Positions 1 to 10,363 of a DNA stretch of 64,000 nucleotides are shown piece after piece. The notes beneath the pieces were generated by a model. That model saw only the letters and a program-made list of their open reading frames with translations. It had not been told where the DNA came from and made no database searches. The first letter of the stretch is position 1, and each line of letters opens with the position of its first letter. The translations under genes were made by a program, and so were the position numbers. Origin of the DNA: Microglena sp. YARC (lineage: Eukaryota > Chlorophyta > Chlorophyceae > Chlamydomonadales > Chlamydomonadaceae); assembly GCA_022414725.1 (NCBI GenBank), contig CM039463.1, positions 76,102,930 through 76,166,929 of the forward strand, read 5' to 3'.

Positions 1-26
1 ATCCTCCTTACGATAGTACAATACAT

Positions 27-63
<37 letters not shown>
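27..63. repeat. Poly-G homopolymer (37 nt)
   Basis: This is an uninterrupted run of 37 G. No coding signal is seen around it. It is one of several very long G or C runs in the window. Confidence 0.95.
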
Positions 64-64
<1 letters not shown>

Positions 65-437
65 GGTACTATCGCACGGGGAGGACTAGGAGTTGGAAGA
101 CGGTGTGCAGCCTGGAGTTTGCTGAAACCCATGTAAAAATCCAATCCAATAATTTCCTTCACTACCTGCTGGTATACTTTATACGCATGGGCTGGCAAAA
201 TCAAAGCATTCAAGTGGAAAGTTGGAAGTGGGTAGTTTTGTCCATCTGACTACAGGAATGCTTTTATTACATATTGACAGCTTGTGAGTTATCCACTCAC
301 GGGGGCCAGAAAATCATTTTTTTTCTTAGGATAACAAACAAAAAGCTATACTGTTCCCAAAATATGCAGCACAATTCGTGCCTCCATTGCAGAGCGACAA
401 TATGGTATCACGTGTTCATATATGTATACATGGCATT
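64..437. other. Left flank, no gene recognised
   Basis: This AT-leaning sequence lies between the poly-G run and the putative DNA-transposon end at 438. No convincing coding frame, RNA gene or repeat unit was seen. Confidence 0.5.
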
Positions 438-465
438 CAGGGTACTACATTCTGTAAATTTGGCC
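438..465 (+). repeat. Left inverted terminus of a putative DNA transposon
   Basis: The 28 bases beginning CAGGGTACTACATT match, in inverted orientation, the 28 bases at 22249-22276 with three mismatches. The pair brackets the whole retrotransposon nest. The outer LTR element therefore appears to have inserted into an older TIR element. I found no matching 8-bp target duplication outside the two ends, so the superfamily is open. Confidence 0.6.
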
Positions 466-713
466 TGCCCGTTTCGCGCACTTGCCATTATTTTACTGCC
501 CCCTTAAAAAAACTGCGCGCTGTCAAAAAAGCGCACTTACCTTTGAAAAAACTGCGCGTTTCGCGCAGGGTACTACAAAGCGCACACGGTAGCGCGATTT
601 TGCGTACGCTTTCTCGACGTTCCGCGCAGTTTTTTCAACCCCCTGTGGGCACAGCGCGCAGTTTTAGCGTTTTTTGCACTACAAAGCGCTGGCCGATTTG
701 ACGTTTGTGCCCA
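466..713. repeat. GC-box rich interior of the TIR element
   Basis: Short phrases such as GCGCAGTTTTTT, TTTCGCGCA and GGGTACTACAAAGCGC recur here in both orientations. Related phrases reappear at about 24615-24735, also next to a GTAGTACCCTG end, so this is a dispersed family. No coding frame was recognised. Confidence 0.5.
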
Positions 714-718
714 TTAAG

Positions 719-947
719 TTTTAATGTAAGTTCTTTACAACGGCATAGGCTCGATAGCGGAGAAGATGCTATTAAGCGCAACATGCGCAATCATATAGAA
801 TAAGGATGTGTACTGCAAGGTACTGCAGTCACGTGCAGGCCACAGCTAGCCTGTGGCCTGGCGGCAGGCAACACGGGTCCCTGAGTAAGTAGGTACCGGT
901 GTGCATTATGCCAACTCAGAGACCGATATCTAAATTAGTAAATAACA
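719..947 (-). repeat. 3' LTR of the outer element
   Basis: This is the minus-strand equivalent of the LTR at 22011-22239. In element orientation it starts TGTTAT and has a polypurine tract directly upstream, seen as a C run at 948-956. The distal end reads TTTTAAT where the canonical terminus would be TGTTAAT. Confidence 0.93.
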
Positions 948-1658
948 CCCCCCCCCCAATTCTAGGTATTCTTGAACTCAAGAATTCCTGGAATTAACTG
1001 AGGGGCATAAGGAAATAATAATATAAGGGCTAGTAAGACTTTTGAGATGGTTGCTAATAGCTGATATGAAAGACTGTGAATAATAAATTATTTGGGACAG
1101 GATTCAAGGGGGTATAGCTGGGGGAAACTGCAAAGGGACAGCAGGCTAGATTGCAGGGAAGCTGCTAGGAAACTAGAAGGAAGCTGCAGGTAGGCTGCAT
1201 GCTAGGGTGCAGAGGGGCTGCTATGGGGCTGGAAGGAAACTTCCAGGCTTGGTTAAATCTTGTGGAGATAATCTTGGTTACGAGAAGGGCATGATGTGAG
1301 GCTAGAGAATTTGTTCTAGACAGGATGTCTGGACTAGTCCCCCCCATAATTTGGGTGTTTGTAGCTGGATTGCTTGTAACCTAAATTAAAACGCAGACAT
1401 CTGGTAGAGACTAGGATAATTCTAAATTCAAAATTTGACTGCCTGTGAAAGTGCATGGAGCAGTACAGGTGGCATACAATCTAATAAATTATAGAGTGTT
1501 CAGGTCTAATACAACAGATGGGGAGCAATGTTTTAACTACTAGGTGCCTGGCGTGCTGGGGAAGCTGTCAAGGGCAAGCTGATGGCGTACTTGAGCTAGG
1601 AATGCTGCAGGGTAACTACAAGGTGTCAGCAGCTTGGGGGCTGCGAGGTAGCTAGGGT
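948..1658 (-). other. 3' untranslated region of the outer element
   Basis: This segment is homologous, in inverted orientation, to 5100-5796 of the plus-strand relative. Shared parts are GCTGC-rich stretches, a GACTAGTCC/ATAATTTGGG block and the sequence adjoining the polypurine tract. No coding frame is evident. It ends at the insertion point of the plus-strand element. Confidence 0.8.
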
Positions 1659-1886
1659 TGTTATTGACTGATTTATATATCAGTCTCTGAGTCGGCATAA
1701 TGCACACCGGTACCTTTCCCTCCTGGTACCGTGTTACCTGCCGCCAGGCCTCAGGCTAGCTGTGGCCTGCACGTGACTGCAGTACCCTGCAGTACACATC
1801 TGTATTCTATATGATTGCGCCTGTTGCGCTTAATAGCATCTTCTCCTCTATCGAGCCTATGCCGTTGTAACAATCTTACATTAACA
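1659..1886 (+). repeat. 5' LTR of the plus-strand element
   Basis: TG...CA termini and 98% identity to 5797-6024 define it. A TTTATATATC stretch near its start is a plausible TATA element for the element's promoter. Confidence 0.95.
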
Positions 1887-1902
1887 GGTTATGTGCGCCA
1901 TC
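1887..1902 (+). other. Candidate primer-binding site
   Basis: Directly after the LTR the sequence is GGTTATGTGCGCCATC. This resembles the GGTTATGGGCCC site by which Drosophila copia and relatives are primed from an internally cleaved initiator tRNA-Met. The same bases follow the 5' LTR of the outer element (22010 downward, minus strand), so the site is conserved in the family. The match beyond GGTTATG is imperfect. Confidence 0.55.
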
Positions 1903-2392
1903 TTTAGACGCTAACGAAGAACAGCCGCTGATTTCCGCGTTCGGATTCAGTTCCCCTATGACTTGTCGAAGGCCCGAGTTTTAACTAAGCACCTGGACTC
2001 CCTGTGCGGATCTTACTTCCCGCTGCTCCGCCTGCCGCTTCCTACCAAGAATCCTTGGATCTGCCACTGCGTCCTACGACTGGAGCAAGCAAGAGCGACC
2101 ACAAGTCACCGAAATCTATGAAGTGAGTATAGGACGACGCCCTCACCGAGACCCACACAGTGCTGTATTGATCTCAGACGATCAATTTGTCTACGCCTCC
2201 AGCTTAAGAGAAGCTTCTGTCGTCGAACATTTCCGCTTGGCAACGTTCACCCCCCGGTAATCCGCTGGATCCCTTTGGATCGCCGATTCCCACACACACT
2301 CCATCCCCTCTTCCCCTGCCCCGCCCTCGTAACTCCCCCTATCCCACCACTCCGACCTACAACGCCAAGACTTCTACACAGAAGACCTCACC
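1903..2392 (+). other. Untranslated leader of the plus-strand element
   Basis: This leader has no sustained reading frame. It is recognisably homologous to the minus-strand leader of the outer element at about 21500-21996, with shared phrases around the CTGGACTCCCTGTGCGG and CGATCAA motifs. Confidence 0.75.
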
Positions 2393-5071
2393 ATGCAACC
2401 TCCCCGTATATTCACCGGTAACAACCTCTACAACTGGCGCTGCGCCAGGCAGAATATACTCCTCGCCCTCAAATCAGATAGGGATACCATTGCCATTGCT
2501 TTCGACTGCCAACAAGCAGTGGTCGCTGGCGAGCCTGCTGACTCTGATGGTTACCCTGCTGATGACATTACTTACCCTCCTGTTGCGGCTGCTGACCCGG
2601 CTGTTCCGGCTGCCCCTCGGATTGGTGTCCCCAACAGGATCTCCACCTGAAAGAACAACAAGGCCTTTAATATCATCATAGATCATGTATCAGAGCCCAT
2701 CCAGCAGGCCATTCATGCTAACACAGATATGGCCACTAGAGCCTTCAGGTTTCTAGATGCCCTGTACTCTGAGGAAGGCAGCAGGCTAGAGCATACCACC
2801 CTGACTGCCATAATGGGATTACGTATGACCTCCACTGAATCCCTGCAGACTCACCTCTCTAGGGCAGCTGATCTGTACTCCCAGATTCCCAAGATACAAG
2901 GCACCCACATCGTCTCTACCAGCACCTTCCTAAACCTCATTGTCAATAAGATGACCTGCTGGAACTGTGGGGGAATAGGCCATAGCTCCAGAGACTGCAC
3001 CAGTGAGGACACTGATCTGGCTTTCAGGCCAGCTGACTCAGATGAAGCTGACCATGGATCTAAGTCACCTCCCAAGAACAGATCAGGAGATGACAAGGAT
3101 CCTGACGACAAGAAGACTCCCAAGAAGACCAGTCCAGACAGGAGGCGTCTAAGAAGATACCCAAGCAGGGGACGCCATGCCCATGTTGCTGATGGTGATC
3201 AGTCCACCTCCAACTCTGACATTGAGGGTGAAGAACACAACTTCCTGTCCCTGGCACTGGATGAGGACAACCTCCAGCCCATGAGATTTGCTACACCAAC
3301 CAGAGGCAAGTCTGTTTCATTTGCCTTGCCACCTGACCCCCTGGCTAATACAGCATTCTTTGGACAAATAAGTGCTGATGATGAATGCACTATAGAAGAT
3401 GGAGAAGTTTTTCAGGCAGCACTGCAGACTGAATGGATCATAGATACTGCAACACAATCTCATGCAACAAGTAACATCTCCCATCTGCATGACATTCAGG
3501 ACCTCCAACAGCCTATTAGGCTGCAGCTGGCAGATCAAGACTCTCCACCTATCCTCTGCAAGCAGATAGGGAAGGCCAAGATCAAAGGCCATGGCAGGAC
3601 TCTGATCATCCTGAACAATGTACTTCTTGCTGACTGCAACATGCCCAACATCATTAGCATTCATGCAGCCACCAGCCTGTGCCCAGACCTCCAAGTTCAC
3701 CTGTCCAAGACTCAAGCCACACTCTCCATCCCAAGCCCATCTGGTACCAAACTGCTCCTCTCTTGCCCCAAAAGGCATGGACTCTACCTTACCCAAACTT
3801 CACCAGTCCCTGACAGTAATCCCTCTATCCCTGTGGACCCTACCATTGCCTACATCATGATGGTTACCAAGCCTCCATCAACTCACACTGACTCTGAGAC
3901 AGGGCAGTACCCACCCACTCATGAGACCTCCCCCAGTAGAGCTGATCAAGACCTCCAGGACTTCCCCTCTACTTCTGATCCATCTGCACCCCACACTGAT
4001 TCTGAGATAGGGAAGTACCCACCCACCCATGTGGAGGCAGATCAAGACCTCCAGGACTTCCCCTCTACTTCTGCTCCATCTGCACCCCACACTGATTCTG
4101 AGATAGGGCAGTACCCACCCACTCATGTGGAGGCAGACCAAGACCTCCAGGACCATCCTCCCCCTATCTGCCAGTACCATTCCCCTTCCATTGCAGACAA
4201 TCTGGAAGACTCTGTTGATGATACTGACAGTGATGACATGCCAGATCTCATCCATCCAGAGGTACACAAGCCCCAGGATGACCCTGGACTAGGAGTAGAT
4301 GACCCTCCTGAAACCACTCCAGACCTCCAACAACAGCTGGACAAACTGGGCCTACAACGAGCCAGAGCAGAGATGGAACTCCTCAGTGACCAGATCAGGG
4401 CCAACTATGAGGAATATGATGGCCCCATAGATGGGGACGGGCCACTCAAGCCATCTGATCTAGAGACAGCAACTACCTGGGACCAATGGATACTGGTCAA
4501 CAGGTCACCAGACATTGGACTACCACTGTGAGAAGTTAATCAGAATGTCAACAACATCCACTTCTCCAACAACTCCAGCCTTAGTCTCACACGCTTTGGA
4601 TGCACCCTACACCACCTGAACAGCAGGCCTGCTTCACCAGCTTTCAACATCAAGCCCAGGCCTCCACTGTCCAAGCTCATCACAGCATTCACCAGCAAGT
4701 TCCCTACCCTGCTAGCTTCTGAAAGAGAACAGTTCCCACACAGGTCAATGCACAAGGAGCCATCTGATGCCTGCAGTCCTATCATCAAGCACAACAGCAG
4801 ACTCCAGCAAATGGTGCAAGCCTACCCCACTGTTTCTACCACAGCCAGACCCACTCTACAGTGGGCCATTTGTCTCCAAGCTGCCATGGTCAATGCACAT
4901 GCTCACACACTCTCATTCAGACCTAAGATGATCATGGACCCCAGGAGCTGTGCACATCCTGGAGGCAAAGTGCTATGTGTCAACCACCTCAGCATGACCT
5001 GGAGCCCCATGGACTTCACATTTATCAACATTCTTACCCCCCCCCCCCAGACTAGCTCCCAAGTCATTTGA
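2393..5071 (+). pseudogene. Gag-protease polyprotein frame with two in-frame TGA codons
   Basis: One frame of about 893 codons runs from ATG 2393 to TGA 5069, broken by TGA at 2648 and 4529. The longest intact part is 2729-4528. The N-terminus begins MQPPRIFTG with a following tryptophan, as in copia-type Gag. A zinc knuckle C-x2-C-x4-H-x4-C (CWNCGGIGHSSRDC) lies at 2956-3000. At about 3430 the segment WIIDTATQSHAT aligns with the copia protease signature W-x-x-D-S-G-A, with the aspartate kept and the glycine changed. Three near-identical blocks of about 30 residues (DQDLQDFPSTS...HTDSEIG) repeat at 3890-4150. The C-terminal part after 4529 resembles no family I know. Confidence 0.8.
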
Positions 5072-5796
5072 CCAGTTCCTTGCCCAGGTCTGCCAGCAAC
5101 TTGACCTTGATGGCTTCCCCAGCAAGCCAGGGACTTAATTCAGTTTCCAACATTGCTCTTCATCTTTTGGATAGACTTGAACACTCTATAATTGTTTTTT
5201 AGATTACCTGCCTACTGCACTGCCCCATGTACTTCCACAGGCAGCACCCCTTCTGAATTTAGAATTCTTCTAGTCTCTCCTTGATGTCTTTGCTTTAATT
5301 TAGGGCCTACCTAATGTAGCTCACCCAAATTATGGGGGGACTAGTCCAGACATCATGTCTAAATGAAAAATCCTCTAGTCTCGAATCATGCAACTTCTCG
5401 TAGCCAAGGATATCTTCACAAGCCTTCACCAAGCCTGGACTTTCCTTCCCCAGCTTCCCATAGCAGCCTATCTGCTCTAGCCTGCATCCTACCTGCAGTT
5501 TCCTTACACCTTCTCAGCAGCCTCTCTGCTACCTAGCCTGCAGCTTACCTGCAGTTTCCTTGCACCTTCTCAGCAGCCTTTCTGCTACTTAGCCTGCAGC
5601 CTACCTGCAGTGCCACTTACCTAGCCAGCTACCCCAGAAGACTGACATTTCTTTGAAGACCCCTGCTGAAGTGATTTCTCCCTTGCAGCTACTAGAAATT
5701 CTCGAAGTCTCCCTAGTTTTAATATTTTAATTTTCTTATGCCCCTCAGTTAATTCCAGGAATTCTTGAGCTCAAGAATACCTTGAATTGGGGGGGA
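5072..5796 (+). other. 3' untranslated region and polypurine tract of the plus-strand element
   Basis: No gene is present. Imperfect copies of a GCAGCCT/CTACCTGCAGTTTCCTT unit repeat at 5455-5620. An inverted GAATTCTTGAGCTCAAGAAT motif sits near 5759. A G-rich tract at 5789-5796 abuts the 3' LTR and is the expected plus-strand primer. Confidence 0.75.
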
Positions 5797-6024
5797 TGTT
5801 ATTGACTGATTTATATATCAGTCTCTGAGTCGGCATAATGCACACCCGTACCTTTCCCTCCTGGTACCGTGTTGCCTGCCGCCAGGACTCAGGCTAGCTG
5901 TGGCCTGCACGTGACTGCAGTACCCTGCAGTACACATCTCTATTCTATATGATTGCGCCTGTTGCGCTTAATAGCATCTTCTCCTCTATCGAGCCTATGC
6001 CGTTGTAACAATCTTACATTAACA
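5797..6024 (+). repeat. 3' LTR of the plus-strand element
   Basis: It has the same length as 1659-1886 with four substitutions and is followed at once by the AGGGT duplication. Confidence 0.95.
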
Positions 6025-6029
6025 AGGGT

Positions 6030-7078
6030 CGCTACAAGGGCACTAGGAGCGGATAAGAAAATGCAGGGACGGTAGGGACTGCTGGTGCTGTTGGGACCTG
6101 CTGGGTCATTGCAGATCAACGTAAGCATAGCTATGAATGCTACAGGGGAGCTGCAGGGGATACTACTAAAGAGCTCCAGCAGGGAAAACAACTGATGATG
6201 TCTGTACTAGTCCCCCATAATTTGGTAGTGAAGGCTTAGTGCTGAAATGCTAAATTCTAATCATGCATGCATCATGTTGTTAGCATGAGAACATAGAAAG
6301 GGTAGAAAACTTGAACTGCGCGTGGGTAAGTACATGTGGCAGTACGGGGCAGATCATGAATTAATTCCCAGAGTGTTCATTACTGATTGTTTAACAGATG
6401 GTGGGGATTATCGAATCGCTGCAGGTTAGCATAGAGCTGCCCGTATGTTGCAAAGCTGAGTAGGGGAAACTCTGCTAGGAAGCGGCAGGCAGTGCATGTA
6501 TCTATTCACTGTAGGTTGACTAGGCGGTGCATGGAATCTACAAGGAATTTGCAGGTCAACGATATTGCTGCTGGGTAGCTGTAGGGAGGTTTATCATCGC
6601 CTAGGCAACACTATGGGCTGTAGGAGCAGTGCATGGGCAGTACGCTAGTGCTGTACAGCATTGCAGTTTAGTGCATGTAGATCAGCACACGAGGGTATCG
6701 CTCGCTTATGATCTGCATGCAAAGGATCTGCAGTACATCAGTTCAGTGCACAGCAATTCAGTACATCAGTACATTAGTACATGGGCAGTACGTTAGTACC
6801 GTACAGCACTTCAATATGTGCAGTACAGTATCAGTAGGTGGCTTTGCATCAGTGCATCAGGATTATGTTACACGCAGATACAAATCAGCTCACGAGGGTA
6901 TCGCTCATGCTTAAGTCTGCATGCAAGAAGGGTCACATCACATGGGTGCACAGATGCATGCAATGCATAGGTCAGTCCCCTCGTCAGTACATTAGGGCAT
7001 TTCCTTTCCATGCTATATACCTCCACATGTTCCCCTTCACAAGTGTGTCCTTCATCCGATACCCACAAGGATGCATGG
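6030..7078 (-). other. Outer element interior, non-coding part
   Basis: This is the outer element's sequence between the plus-strand insertion and its Gag frame. A second copy of the ACTAGTCCCCCATAATTTGG block lies near 6213, and 6600-6850 is built from GTACATCAGTACATTAGTAC-like iterations. No conserved domain was seen. Confidence 0.6.
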
Positions 7079-7760
7079 TCACTTGCATGTCCTGTGGTGG
7101 TAGCGTGGGAAGGGCAGGTGGGGAATGCCTTGGAGGGCAGAGGTGAGTGGAAGGTGGTGTGATCTGATGATGGTTATCATGTCAGGAGTGGGGCTGACAG
7201 TATGACAGGTGGTGGTAGTGTTGCTGTGCTCAGTGGAAGTTGGTTCCTCATCACTAGAGCAGGATGTGGATGTGGGATCCATTGTCCTTTCATTAGCATA
7301 GGTGTTCAGGTCCCCCCCATGCAAGTCATCAGAGACATCAGGAGGGAGGACAGAATGATCAGGCAATTTCCCCCCATGCAAGTGGTTCATGTCATGAGTG
7401 TTGCGCTCATCATCAGCACTTGCAGGTTGGAGAGCTGGTGTGTCTTTCCTATGGGGGATGGCAGCGAGGATACACAAGGGTGTTGCAGGGATGGTATTAG
7501 ATGCAAGTGTAGGGGTAACTGCAGGTGAGGGAGCACGTGCAAGTTCGGCTGCCTGTGATAGCAATTTCCCCCCATGCAAGTGGTTAGCTCTGTCCCCATC
7601 ATCATTGTGGACAGATTTGTAGTCCCTAGCAGATGTGGCAGCAGGGATGCGCAAAGGTGCTGGAGGGGCATAATCAAATGCATCATCGTATTTGTTTGCA
7701 ATGAGTTCTCTCTGCCTTTTTATCCAGACGGCAGGAAGTGTCGCTACAAGGGTTGCTTCA
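7079..7760 (-). CDS. Gag-like protein of the outer element, C-terminal part
   Basis: This is the downstream half of the frame that starts at 15157. The copia element (7761-14688) interrupts it. Crossing the insertion with one copy of the target duplication keeps the frame, so the two halves were one coding sequence of about 383 residues. Three LHGGKL/LHGGDL motifs recur about 60 residues apart, two of them as NHLHGGKL, in a Ser/Thr/Pro-rich and His-rich context. No zinc knuckle or protease motif is seen. The frame ends at TGA 7079. The function is unknown beyond its position in the element. Confidence 0.65.
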
Positions 7761-8084
7761 TATCAGCTTGAAATCACTCCGGTAGAGTGGACAGTAGATT
7801 AAAGCAGCGGAACAGACGCACCAATCTATACACGGAGACAAGGATAACGTTACAGACACAGGAGACCCATAAAGGGGCACCTGTGGTGAAAGGAGGCGGT
7901 AGACAGGAACCTAACAGGGTACAGATCAGACCGGAGACGTAGGTGACAGGAAGCTGCCACTGAGTCATCTCAAGATGACTCAGTCCCACGGGAAGCTGGC
8001 TCAGGAGAGCCGATAGTTCTAAGGGAGTACATAAGTAGTCACCAAGTCATAAAACGCGTGAGAGCACCGCTATACATGCTGATA
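7761..8084 (-). repeat. 3' LTR of the copia element
   Basis: Its termini form the 7-bp inverted repeat TATCAGC/GCTGATA. It is over 99% identical to 14365-14688. The flanking duplication fixes the outer boundary. Confidence 0.95.
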
Positions 8085-8474
8085 CTCCACCTATGACACA
8101 GGTGACATACAATAGTACTACTCCACCTATGGCACTGGTGACATAGAACTATATGTAACAAATTAAAAAAAAAAAAATCAAAGAACTCCGAAAAAAAAAA
8201 CGAGAGAAACTTCAAATGAAACCCGAAGGGTGTAAGGGAAGGTATGAAGCAAGGCAAAGAACCAAAATTTGCCAAGTGGATATAAGAGGACAACTAAATA
8301 TCAAATTCGGGTAACAACGGTATAGAAAACCCGATCCGGGAATAGGAACCTAATGCCAATCAATGATAACTTAAAGAAACTCTAAATGTAACCAAAGAAA
8401 CCCTAAAATGTAACCAAAAATTCCAGAATACATGTAACCAAAATTCTAGAATACATGTAACGAAAAAAAATGGT
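8085..8474 (-). other. 3' untranslated region of the copia element
   Basis: This AT-rich stretch carries A runs and three copies of an ATGTAACCAAA-like unit near 8395-8460. It also has two copies of a CTCCACCTATG-CAC-GGTGACATA unit at 8085-8145. A GGTGGAG purine stretch abuts the LTR in element orientation. Confidence 0.7.
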
Positions 8475-9120
8475 TTAAGGAGAAGCAGTCATTCCAAACA
8501 TGCGAATGAAACGCCAGAACACCATAGGATCAAGGGGCTTGGTGAAGGGGTCAGCACAGTTGTCCTTAGTGTTAACATAGGCAACATCCACCTGGCCATC
8601 CTCCACCAGCTCCTGGATATAGTGATGGATGACATCAATGTGCTTGTTGCGAGGGAGCAGCTGACAGTCATTGGCCCAGCTCAAGGACCCCAAGTTGTCA
8701 CCCTGAATGGTGACCAGGTCACAAGGCAGCCCTAGATCAATTCTCAACTTTTTCAACCATTGCACCTCCCTGGCAGTCTGAGACAGGGCCTGATACTCAG
8801 CCTCACTGGAGCTAACAGCAACAGTGGGTTGCCTTTTGCTCATCCAGTTCACAAGGCAGCCTCCAGCAAGCACAGCATAGCCAGTCTGAGATCTCCTGTC
8901 AGACCCATCATCAGCAAAGGATGAGTCACTAAAGACAGTAAAAGAGAAACCAGGGCTGTGAGTGTAAGTGAGGCCCAGATGGGAATGTTCTCTCAAATAC
9001 AAAAGCAAGCGCTTGGCTGCAGCCCACAGGGGAGCAGTGGGTTGAGCAGAAAACCTGGACAGGTAGCTCACAGCAAAAGAAATATCAGGCCTTGTGCAGG
9101 TAGCCAGGTACAGCAAAGCC
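8475..9120 (-). CDS. Copia RNase H domain
   Basis: This is the last domain of the pol frame, ending at TAA 8475. It opens with YLATCTRPDISFAV, the conserved junction between reverse transcriptase and RNase H in copia elements. SDSSFADD, SQTGYAVLAGG, SSSEAEYQAL and the terminal NxxDxFTKPL-type motif (NCADPFTKPL) follow. It is offset by one base from the upstream reverse-transcriptase frame. The shift maps to a run of four G near 9120, where one more G would restore continuity. Confidence 0.93.
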
Positions 9121-9931
9121 CCACAAGAGAGAGGTACTGGCTATTAGAGGCCAGAGGTTCTCCAGGAGGATCAGTGACAGTGCACTTGGCCATGGGAACT
9201 GAAAACTTGGGCTTGGTAGCAGCAGTGAGACCAAACTGCTCCACCAGCTCAACAATGTAGGAGTGCTGGGAGAGGTCGATCTTAACACACCTGCCGTCAG
9301 AATCAAGTGTACAAGTCATGTCCAATGAAAGGAACTGGACAGGTACACCCATTTCCTTGACTTCCCACGCAGCTGCTTCCATAGCCTTGATCAGCAAGGC
9401 ATACCTATGCAGCTCACTAAAAGCACAGATAAAGTCATCCACATAGGTCAGGACATAGCTCCACCCACCAGTAGAATCCCTCCTGAAATACAGAGCAGGT
9501 TCAGCTTTGCACATGGTAAAACCGTGGGCAACCAAAACCTGCTTTACATCTTTGCTCCAAGCCCTGGGTGCCTGCTTCAAACCATAAAGAGATTTAATCA
9601 GCTTGCACACAAGGGGAACATTGTCAGGACCAAGTTCATGAAAGCCCTCAGGCTGGAAACAGAACAGGTCCAGACCAGGTTCCAGCTTGGCATTCAAGAA
9701 TGCAGTCTTGATGTCCAGCTGCCTCACAAACATTTTTCTATGAGTGATGGCAGCAAGGAGCACACGAAGACCTGCTTTAGAGGAGACGGGGGCATATACA
9801 TCATGGTAGTCCAGCCCAGGACGTTGCAGAAAACCACGAACTACAAAACGAGCTTTAAAACGCAAAGAACCATCAGCCCCATGTTTCTTGACAAATAACC
9901 ATCTGCCAGATAGAATCCTCTGCCTAGGAGG
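9068..9931 (-). CDS. Copia reverse transcriptase core (RVT_2)
   Basis: Open in frame from just after the TAG at 9932-9934. Motifs in order are the KARFVVRGF entry motif, FVRQLDIKTAFLNA (motif A with its aspartate), KSLYGLKQAPRAW, and LTYVDDFI with the catalytic YVDD. The segment before the first listed motif includes the conserved GRWLFVKKH block. The frame runs into a wrong reading frame after about 9120 because of the G-run shift. Confidence 0.93.
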   Translation of the reverse strand, partial: PPRQRILSGRWLFVKKHGADGSLRFKARFVVRGFLQRPGLDYHDVYAPVSSKAGLRVLLAAITHRKMFVRQLDIKTAFLNAKLEPGLDLFCFQPEGFHELGPDNVPLVCKLIKSLYGLKQAPRAWSKDVKQVLVAHGFTMCKAEPALYFRRDSTGGWSYVLTYVDDFICAFSELHRYALLIKAMEAAAWEVKEMGVPVQFLSLDMTCTLDSDGRCVKIDLSQHSYIVELVEQFGLTAATKPKFSVPMAKCTVTDPPGEPLASNSQYLSLVGLCCTWLPAQGLIFLLL

Positions 9932-10363
9932 CTAGGGAGTGAGGACCCAAGTGCCATGAGCATGGAGGGAGGCCATCTCATCCTTCATAGCCTGCAGCCA
10001 GAGATCTCTGTCAGGGTTGGTAGGTAACATTGCAGCTTTATAAGAGAGTTCAGTAGAGGTAGAAATAAAAGCCCCCACGTACAAGCAGTGTACTTGTACA
10101 TGGGCAGCGGGGATATCAGCAGTATCAGCAGTAACCGGTAATAAAGCCCCCAGCGCAGCACTCATGCGTGGTTGAACAAGGCCGGCCTCCTTTGCCTCTA
10201 AATCGTCGAAGCCTGGGTACACTGGAACACCCCAGCCATACGCAGTATCTGACCCGGACCAGTGTTCGAGGTCATCACTCACATCATCTGTGACGGCCAC
10301 ATCGTCGCAATGCCTGGTCCGGTATAAACCACCAGGTATAGCAGGGGGTGAAGTGATCAACAA
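9932..10363 (-). CDS. Linker and start of copia reverse transcriptase
   Basis: The first part is acidic, low-complexity linker. The end, LWLQAMKDEMASLHAHGTW, is the standard entry into copia reverse transcriptase. TAG at 9932-9934 then interrupts the frame, and the same frame resumes at once with reverse-transcriptase sequence. This is either a nonsense mutation, a sequence error or a suppressed stop. It is out of frame with the integrase segment upstream; the shift lies in the variable linker near 10360-10400. Confidence 0.8.
   Translation of the reverse strand: MLITSPPAIPGGLYRTRHCDDVAVTDDVSDDLEHWSGSDTAYGWGVPVYPGFDDLEAKEAGLVQPRMSAALGALLPVTADTADIPAAHVQVHCLYVGAFISTSTELSYKAAMLPTNPDRDLWLQAMKDEMASLHAHGTWVLTP

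Larger units (their letters stand above)
1659..6024 (+). mobile_element. Non-autonomous LTR retrotransposon with Gag and protease-like domains
   Basis: Two 228-bp LTRs beginning TGTTAT and ending TAACA lie at 1659-1886 and 5797-6024. Perfect 5-bp duplications AGGGT occur at 1654-1658 and 6025-6029. The LTRs differ at four positions. A primer-binding candidate follows the 5' LTR and a G-rich purine tract precedes the 3' LTR. The interior codes for Gag with a CCHC knuckle and a copia-type protease-like segment. There is no integrase, reverse transcriptase or RNase H, so mobilisation must come from another element. It sits inside the 3' region of an older member of its own family. Confidence 0.95.

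Noticed and set aside
2648..2650. In-frame TGA codons at 2648 and 4529 as selenocysteine or recoding
   Set aside because: No SECIS-like context or conserved position is visible in this single degraded Gag-only element. Plain nonsense mutations are the simpler reading.
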